Shown: positions 59,357 to 64,000 of the stretch, one piece after another
Numbering within the stretch: position 1 is the first letter of the stretch
How the letters are laid out: every line of letters starts with the position of its first letter
From: CAIKMD01 sp036501365
GTDB taxonomy: Bacteria > Pseudomonadota > Alphaproteobacteria > ATCC43930 > CGMCC-115725
NCBI GenBank assembly: GCA_036501365.1
Contig: DASYAL010000099.1
Location: forward strand, 13,758 to 77,757
Reading direction: 5' to 3'
Length of the DNA: 64,000 bases
Made by a program: the position numbers and the translations under genes
The notes under the pieces: generated by a model
What the model was told of the DNA's origin: nothing
Databases searched by the model: none
Seen by the model: the letters and a program-made list of their open reading frames with translations, nothing else

Positions 59357-61678
59357 ATGGCGAGCGTCGCTTCGATCTCCCAACAGATCTGGGACATGAA
59401 ATACCGGCTCAAGGGGCCGGACGGTGCCGCTGTGGACAAGACCATCGACGATACCTGGTCGCGGATCGCCACCGCCCTCGCCGCTTCCGAGCGCGATCCC
59501 GCCGCCTGGACGCCGCGCTTTGCCGAAGCCCTCGCCGATTTCAAATTCCTGCCGGCCGGGCGGATCGTCGCCGGCGCCGGCACCGGCCGCAACGTCACCC
59601 TTTTCAACTGTTTCGTCATGGGCACGATCCCCGACGATATGTCGGGGATTTTCGCGCATCTGCGCGAGGCCGCCCTCACCATGCAACAAGGCGGCGGCAT
59701 CGGCTACGACTTCTCGACCTTGCGCCCCAAAGGCGCGCCGGTCAAAGGCGTCAGCGCCGACGCCTCGGGGCCGCTCTCCTTCATGGATGTGTGGGACGCG
59801 ATGTGCCGTACCATCATGAGCGCCGGCTATCGCCGCGGCGCGATGATGGCGACAATGCGTTGCGACCATCCCGATATCGAGGCCTTCATCGAGGCGAAGC
59901 GCGAGCCGGGGCGGCTGCGCATGTTCAATCTCTCGGTCCTCGTCACCGACGCTTTCATGGCGGCGGTGAAGGAGGGCGCGCCGTGGGAGCTGAGCTTCGC
60001 CGGCACGACCCATAAGGTCGTGCGCGCGCGCGAGCTCTGGGACCAGATCATGCGCGCGACCTACGCCTATGCCGAGCCGGGCGTTATCTTCATCGACCGC
60101 ATCAACCGCCGCAACAACCTCGCCTATTGCGAGACCATCGCCGCCACCAACCCCTGCGGCGAGCAGCCGCTGCCGCCCTACGGCGCGTGCCTTCTGGGCT
60201 CGATCAACCTCGCGGCGCTGGTGCGCGATCCATTCACCGAAGGCGCGCAGCTCGATCTCGAGGCGCTGAAGCGCGTCGTGCCGCTCGCCGTGCGCATGCT
60301 GGACAATGCGATCGACGTCTCGCGCTTCCCTTTGGAGGAGCAAGAGCATGAGGCGAAAGCCAAGCGCCGCATCGGCCTCGGCGTCACCGGCCTCGCCGAC
60401 GCGCTGATCCTCTGCGGCGTGCGCTACGGCTCGGCCAAGGCGGTCGAGCTGACCGAGCAATGGATGAAGGCGATCCAGCGCGCCGCCTATTTCGCTTCGG
60501 TTGAGCTCGCGGCCGAGAAAGGCCCGTTCCCGCTCTTCGACAAGGATGCCTATCTCGCCGGCGAGACCATCGCCGGGCTCGATCCGGATCTGCGCAAAGC
60601 GATCGGCGATTACGGTATCCGCAACGCGCTGCTCACCTCGGTGGCGCCGACCGGCACGATCTCGATCTTCGCCGACAACGTATCCTCGGGCCTCGAGCCG
60701 GTGTTCAGCTTCCGCTACACGCGCAACGTGCTGTTGCCCGACGGCAGCCGCAAGGAGGAAGAGGTCTCGGATCACGCCTATCGCCTCTTCCGCCGCCTCA
60801 AAGGTGACGCCACCCCGCTGCCGGATTATTTCGTCGACGCGCAATCGCTGGCACCCGCCGATCACGTCGTCATGCAGGCCGCAGTGCAGAAATACGTCGA
60901 CAGCTCGATCTCGAAGACCATCAACGTGCCGGCGGATTTCCCCTTCGAACAGTTCAAGGACGTCTATCTCCAGGCCTATGAGCTCGGCTGCAAAGGCTGC
61001 ACCACCTACCGGCCCAACGAGGTGACCGGCGCGGTGCTCGAAGTGCGTCCCGCCGCGAAAGAGGAAGAAGCGACCACGCAGCGCGAGCTGCCGCTGCCGG
61101 CGCCGCGGCCGAAGCCCAAGGACATCTATGAGGCCGGCGGCGTGGTCTATATGACGCAGCCCCTGGACCGGCCCGAGGCGCTGCCCGGCAACACCTACAA
61201 GATCGCCTGGCCGCAAAGCGAGCACGCGCTCTACATCACCTTGAACGACATCGTGCAGGATGGCCGCCGCCGCCCGTTCGAGATCTTCATCAACTCGAAG
61301 AACATGGAGCATTACGCTTGGACGGTGGCGCTAACGCGGATGATCAGCGCCGTGTTCCGCCGCGGCGGCGACGTGTCTTTCGTGGTCGAGGAGCTCAAAG
61401 CCGTGTTCGATCCGCGCGGCGGCGCCTGGGTGGGCGGGCATTACGTGCCCTCGCTCCTTGCTGCGATCGGCGACGTGATCGAGCGCCACATGACCGATAT
61501 CGGCTTCATCGCTCCCAAGGAGACGCAGAAGCAGATCGCGATGGAGCGCCAGGTCGTCAATCTCTCGGGCAACAACCCGCCGCGCATGGCGCAATGCCCG
61601 AAATGCGGCCAGGCGGCGCTGATCCGGCTCGAGAACTGCGACCAGTGCACGAATTGCGATTACTCGAAATGCGGATGA
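59357..61678 (+). CDS. nrdJ: Adenosylcobalamin-dependent (class II) ribonucleotide reductase
   Basis: A 773-residue class II reductase making deoxyribonucleotides with B12 instead of a radical-generating subunit. The 10-strand barrel contains NCFVMGTIPDDMSGIF, QQGGGIGYDFSTLRPKGAP, ATNPCGEQPLPPYGACLLGS (with CGEQ of the active site near 270) and the second cysteine region. The C-terminus carries the redox/zinc cysteines CPKCGQ and CDQCTNCDYSKCG near 740-773. ATG 59357 immediately follows an in-frame GTG. PduO at 35849-36409 could supply its cofactor. Confidence 0.95.
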   Translation: MASVASISQQIWDMKYRLKGPDGAAVDKTIDDTWSRIATALAASERDPAAWTPRFAEALADFKFLPAGRIVAGAGTGRNVTLFNCFVMGTIPDDMSGIFAHLREAALTMQQGGGIGYDFSTLRPKGAPVKGVSADASGPLSFMDVWDAMCRTIMSAGYRRGAMMATMRCDHPDIEAFIEAKREPGRLRMFNLSVLVTDAFMAAVKEGAPWELSFAGTTHKVVRARELWDQIMRATYAYAEPGVIFIDRINRRNNLAYCETIAATNPCGEQPLPPYGACLLGSINLAALVRDPFTEGAQLDLEALKRVVPLAVRMLDNAIDVSRFPLEEQEHEAKAKRRIGLGVTGLADALILCGVRYGSAKAVELTEQWMKAIQRAAYFASVELAAEKGPFPLFDKDAYLAGETIAGLDPDLRKAIGDYGIRNALLTSVAPTGTISIFADNVSSGLEPVFSFRYTRNVLLPDGSRKEEEVSDHAYRLFRRLKGDATPLPDYFVDAQSLAPADHVVMQAAVQKYVDSSISKTINVPADFPFEQFKDVYLQAYELGCKGCTTYRPNEVTGAVLEVRPAAKEEEATTQRELPLPAPRPKPKDIYEAGGVVYMTQPLDRPEALPGNTYKIAWPQSEHALYITLNDIVQDGRRRPFEIFINSKNMEHYAWTVALTRMISAVFRRGGDVSFVVEELKAVFDPRGGAWVGGHYVPSLLAAIGDVIERHMTDIGFIAPKETQKQIAMERQVVNLSGNNPPRMAQCPKCGQAALIRLENCDQCTNCDYSKCG

Positions 61679-61699
61679 GAAGCGTCTAAACTCCGCCCC

Positions 61700-62722
61700 A
61701 TGCACAACATGTCGGCGGCTCGCCGCACCGTGCTTTCGCTGGTCGCGGTCGTGGTCGTGGCGGCGATCACCTACAGCGCCTATTGGCGATACGCCGCCGG
61801 CAAGCTGCGCGAGCAACTCGCCCCCTGGGCCGAGGCGCGCGCCGCCGAGGGCTATCTGGTGCGCTGGGACAAGGCCCGGATCAGCGGTTTTCCCGGCGCG
61901 TTCCGCATCGATTTCGCCAATCTGAATGTCGGCACCTTGCGCCCGTTACCGGTGGCAATCAGCGCCGGCGCGGCTTCGGCTTGGGCGATGCCGTGGAATT
62001 TCCGCCATTGGGAATTCACCGCGCCGCAAGGCGCGCGGCTGCTCGATCCGACGGGAACGTCCGGTTTTGCGGCGCACCATCTCGACGGCGTACTCGATGT
62101 CGAGGGCCGGACGGCGACCCAACTCGACATCACCGCGCTCGACGTCGCCGGCATCGGCCTTGCCCAAGGCATCGCGGTCGGCGATGCCGAAGCGCATATC
62201 GAGCTGCCGGCAACGCCGCCGCAAAGCCATAGCGACATGGCGCTCGGCCTGTCGCTTCAGGTCGACCACGCGACGCTGCCGACGGTGCCCGGTTTTGGCG
62301 ATTCGCTGTCGGGCTTCACCCTCGCCGCCCAGTTCAAAGGCGCGCTGCCGCCGGGGCCGTTCGTCCAGGCTTTGAGCCGATGGCGCGATAACGGCGGAAC
62401 GGTCGATCTGCAATCGCTGCGCCTGCGCTGGGGCGCATTGCTGCTCGACGCCTCGGGCACGCTGGCGCTCGACGGCGCGCTGCAGCCCGAGGGCGCGTTT
62501 TCGGCGATCATCACCGGTCAGGACGCGGCGGTCGATGTCGCGGTGATGACCGGCACCCTCAAGCCTGACGCAGCCGGCGCCGTCAAAACGCTGCTCGGCC
62601 TCTTGAGCCAGCCGAATGCCGAGGGTCAGAACGCCGTCACCCTGCCGATGACGATCGAGAACCAGCGGCTCTATCTCGGCCCCGCGAAGATCGCCGACAT
62701 TCCGCCGATCCGGTGGCATTGA
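61700..62722 (+). CDS. DUF2125 domain-containing protein
   Basis: A 340-residue protein with one N-terminal membrane helix (TVLSLVAVVVVAAITYSAYW) and a large beta-rich periplasmic domain typical of DUF2125 in alphaproteobacteria (YLVRWDKARISGFPGAFRID, RHWEFTAPQGARL). Alternating strands suggest an AsmA- or lipid-transfer-like fold, but that is speculative. It is 22 bases downstream of nrdJ, and its 3' end overlaps the next gene. Confidence 0.8.
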   Translation: MHNMSAARRTVLSLVAVVVVAAITYSAYWRYAAGKLREQLAPWAEARAAEGYLVRWDKARISGFPGAFRIDFANLNVGTLRPLPVAISAGAASAWAMPWNFRHWEFTAPQGARLLDPTGTSGFAAHHLDGVLDVEGRTATQLDITALDVAGIGLAQGIAVGDAEAHIELPATPPQSHSDMALGLSLQVDHATLPTVPGFGDSLSGFTLAAQFKGALPPGPFVQALSRWRDNGGTVDLQSLRLRWGALLLDASGTLALDGALQPEGAFSAIITGQDAAVDVAVMTGTLKPDAAGAVKTLLGLLSQPNAEGQNAVTLPMTIENQRLYLGPAKIADIPPIRWH

Positions 62723-63864
62723 GCCGGATCACGATGCCGCCCGACGCCGCTCCGCTCGGCACCCGCGCCGGCTTCGACAGCCCCCACCGGCTGAAGATCG
62801 GCCTCTTCGGCGCCAACTGCTCCTCCGGCCGCGCCGTGACGAGGATCGCCGAGCGCTGGTCGGGGAGCTGGTCCGATTGCCGGCGTCTCGCGCAAATGGC
62901 CGACGCGGCCGGGATCGAGTTCATGCTCCCGATCGGGCGCTGGAAAGGCTATGGCGGCGAAACCGACTATCAGGGCGCGACGCTCGAGACCATCACCTGG
63001 GCCACCGGCCTGCTCGCTCATACCAAGCGTCTCACCGCCTTCGGCACCGTGCATGCACCGCTCATCCATCCGGTGGTCGCCGCCAAGGCGATGGTGACCG
63101 CCGACCAGATCGGCGAAGGGCGGTTCGGCCTCAATCTCGTCTGCGGCTGGAACGAGGATGAGTTCACGATGTTCGGCGTCGCGCAGCGCGATCATGAGGC
63201 GCGCTACGACTACGCCAAGGAATGGCTCGACGCAGTCAAGGCGATGTGGTCGCGAGACGAGGCGTTCGATATCGACGGCGCCTACCTCAAGCTGAAAGAC
63301 GTCCGCGCCAAGCCGAAGCCTTATGGCCGGACTCGCCCCTATATCATGAATGCCGGCGCCTCGCCGACCGGGCAGGCTTTCGCCATCCGCAATTGCGACG
63401 GGCTGTTCGTCTCGACCTCCCTCCAGGCGCTCGACACCGCCGAGCAGACCGTGGCGCGCGTGCGCGCGGCGGCGCGCGCGCAGGGCCGCGAGCTCGACGT
63501 CTTCACCGCCGGCGTCGTGACCTGCCGGCCGACGCGGAAGGAAGCTGAGGAATACGATCACTACGCCGTCGTCGAGAACGCCGATATCGGCGCGATCGAC
63601 CACATCCTCGCGATGCGCGGCGTGACCCCGGATAAATATTCGGCGGAGGACTTCGCGGCACTGTGCCGCAAGCAGGCCTATGGCATGGGCGGGGTGCGTC
63701 TGGTCGGAACGCCCGACGAAATCGCGAGGGACCTCGCCGCGCTAAGCGCGGCCGGCATCACCGGTATCGGCTTCTCCTTTGTCCACTACCTCGAGGAGCT
63801 GCCCTATTTCTGCGCCGAGGTGCTGCCGCGGCTGGCGCGGTTGGGGCTGCGCGCGCCGGGCTAG
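62713..63864 (+). CDS. LLM class flavin-dependent oxygenase, RutA/SfnG-like
   Basis: A 383-residue luciferase-like monooxygenase close to the pyrimidine oxygenase (RutA) and dimethylsulfone monooxygenase (SfnG) branch: MLPIGRWKGYGGETDYQG near residue 75, HAPLIHPVVAAKAMVTAD near 115, GRFGLNLVCGWNEDEFTMFG near 138, and ARYDYAKEWLDAVKAMW. GTG 62713, TTG 62719 (overlap TTGA) and ATG 62734 are all possible starts; none has a good ribosome-binding site. Its substrate is unknown. The stop codon TA coincides with the presumed target site of the following IS. Confidence 0.85.
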   Translation: MALSRITMPPDAAPLGTRAGFDSPHRLKIGLFGANCSSGRAVTRIAERWSGSWSDCRRLAQMADAAGIEFMLPIGRWKGYGGETDYQGATLETITWATGLLAHTKRLTAFGTVHAPLIHPVVAAKAMVTADQIGEGRFGLNLVCGWNEDEFTMFGVAQRDHEARYDYAKEWLDAVKAMWSRDEAFDIDGAYLKLKDVRAKPKPYGRTRPYIMNAGASPTGQAFAIRNCDGLFVSTSLQALDTAEQTVARVRAAARAQGRELDVFTAGVVTCRPTRKEAEEYDHYAVVENADIGAIDHILAMRGVTPDKYSAEDFAALCRKQAYGMGGVRLVGTPDEIARDLAALSAAGITGIGFSFVHYLEELPYFCAEVLPRLARLGLRAPG

Positions 63865-64000
63865 AGCGTTTCACGGCTTAGTTGAATCGGAAGGGATTCC
63901 GGTTTGGGCGGATTTGTGATTCAAGATGCTGGCTGGAGTGGAGGTCAGCATCCGATGGCCCGACCCTTGTCGATGGATCTACGTGAGCGTGTGGTTGCGG
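63864..64000 (+). mobile_element. Left end of an IS630-family insertion sequence
   Basis: The DNA after the monooxygenase stop begins GAGCGTTTCACGGC, contains a small inverted repeat (GAATCGGAAGGGATTC), and leads into a transposase start. It directly follows a TA dinucleotide, the usual IS630 target. The right end lies outside the window, so completeness cannot be judged. Confidence 0.6.
63955..64000 (+). CDS. IS630-family transposase, N-terminal fragment
   Basis: The first 15 codons, MARPLSMDLRERVVA, match the start of IS630-family transposases, whose N-terminal helix-turn-helix begins with SxDLRxRV. The window ends inside the gene. The ATG follows GGAGGTCAGCATCCG. Confidence 0.75.
   Translation, partial: MARPLSMDLRERVVA

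Noticed and set aside
59267..61312. A 681-codon open frame antisense to nrdJ
   Set aside because: Composition is typical of antisense noise (Arg, Gly, Ala, His-rich), and nrdJ is clearly the real gene.
1..64000. CRISPR arrays, rRNA and tRNA genes
   Set aside because: No regularly spaced direct repeats and no rRNA or tRNA cloverleaf signatures were found by reading either strand; weak tRNAs would need a covariance search.

Overview
The window is GC-rich chromosomal DNA (roughly two-thirds G+C by eye) from an alphaproteobacterium, most likely a Rhodospirillales-like or Reyranella-like heterotroph; the family is not certain. The evidence is a set of gene orders typical of that class: small HIG1-type membrane protein / PduO adenosyltransferase / etfB / etfA / 3-hydroxyacyl-CoA dehydrogenase; tlpA divergent from argH-lptM-lysA followed by a TIGR02302/DUF4175 protein; and a CpdR-like response regulator and MJ0042 zinc-ribbon protein opposite ftsE-ftsX-ydcF-LPLAT. 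B12-dependent ribonucleotide reductase and several Tat signals also fit. No rRNA, tRNA or CRISPR array was seen, and no gene-free stretch exceeds about 230 bases.

Layout. 1-3.7 kb: tail of a TRAP binding protein, an ABC exporter that appears to start at CTG, a family 4 glycosyltransferase and a VOC protein. 3.8-13.3 kb: catabolic genes, namely two MFS carriers, an SGNH hydrolase, 4-hydroxybenzoate hydroxylase (pobA), a type I extradiol dioxygenase, an FrsA-like alpha/beta hydrolase and a Tat-exported flavin amine oxidase. 13.3-22.6 kb (minus strand): one long operon encoding a Tat-exported ThDP enzyme, a periplasmic cytochrome c, an FAH-family enzyme, two paralogous LIV-type binding proteins, LivH, a fused LivM-LivG and LivF. 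This is the best candidate for an undescribed pathway. 22.7-26.6 kb: sulfate assimilation cysH-cysD-cysN plus a TauE/SafE-type permease, with APS-reductase-type CysH. 26.7-35.5 kb: a VOC protein, an M1 peptidase, a MetE-like enzyme, three binding proteins without permeases (TTT, NMT1, TRAP types), a hydrolase and another VOC protein.

35.6-40.5 kb: conserved electron-transfer/beta-oxidation block, interrupted by a minus-strand TetR gene and a frameshifted VOC gene. 40.5-48.9 kb: HNH nuclease, a lipoprotein whose start is tandemly duplicated, Nudix protein, luciferase-like monooxygenase, frameshifted Tat amidohydrolase, LVIVD propeller, gluQ, hydrolases and a GlcG/HbpS protein. 49-62.7 kb: conserved core genes (tlpA, argH, lptM, lysA, TIGR02302, cpdR, ftsEX, ydcF, acyltransferase, nrdJ, DUF2125). 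62.7-64 kb: a RutA/SfnG-like monooxygenase and the left end of an IS630-family element.

The accessory half is dominated by uptake and aromatic or carboxylate catabolism: six binding proteins, five VOC-fold genes, two luciferase-like monooxygenases. The right half is housekeeping, tightly packed with 4-base start/stop overlaps. Two genes carry single-frame disruptions, and dispersed palindromic repeats sit in several intergenic gaps.
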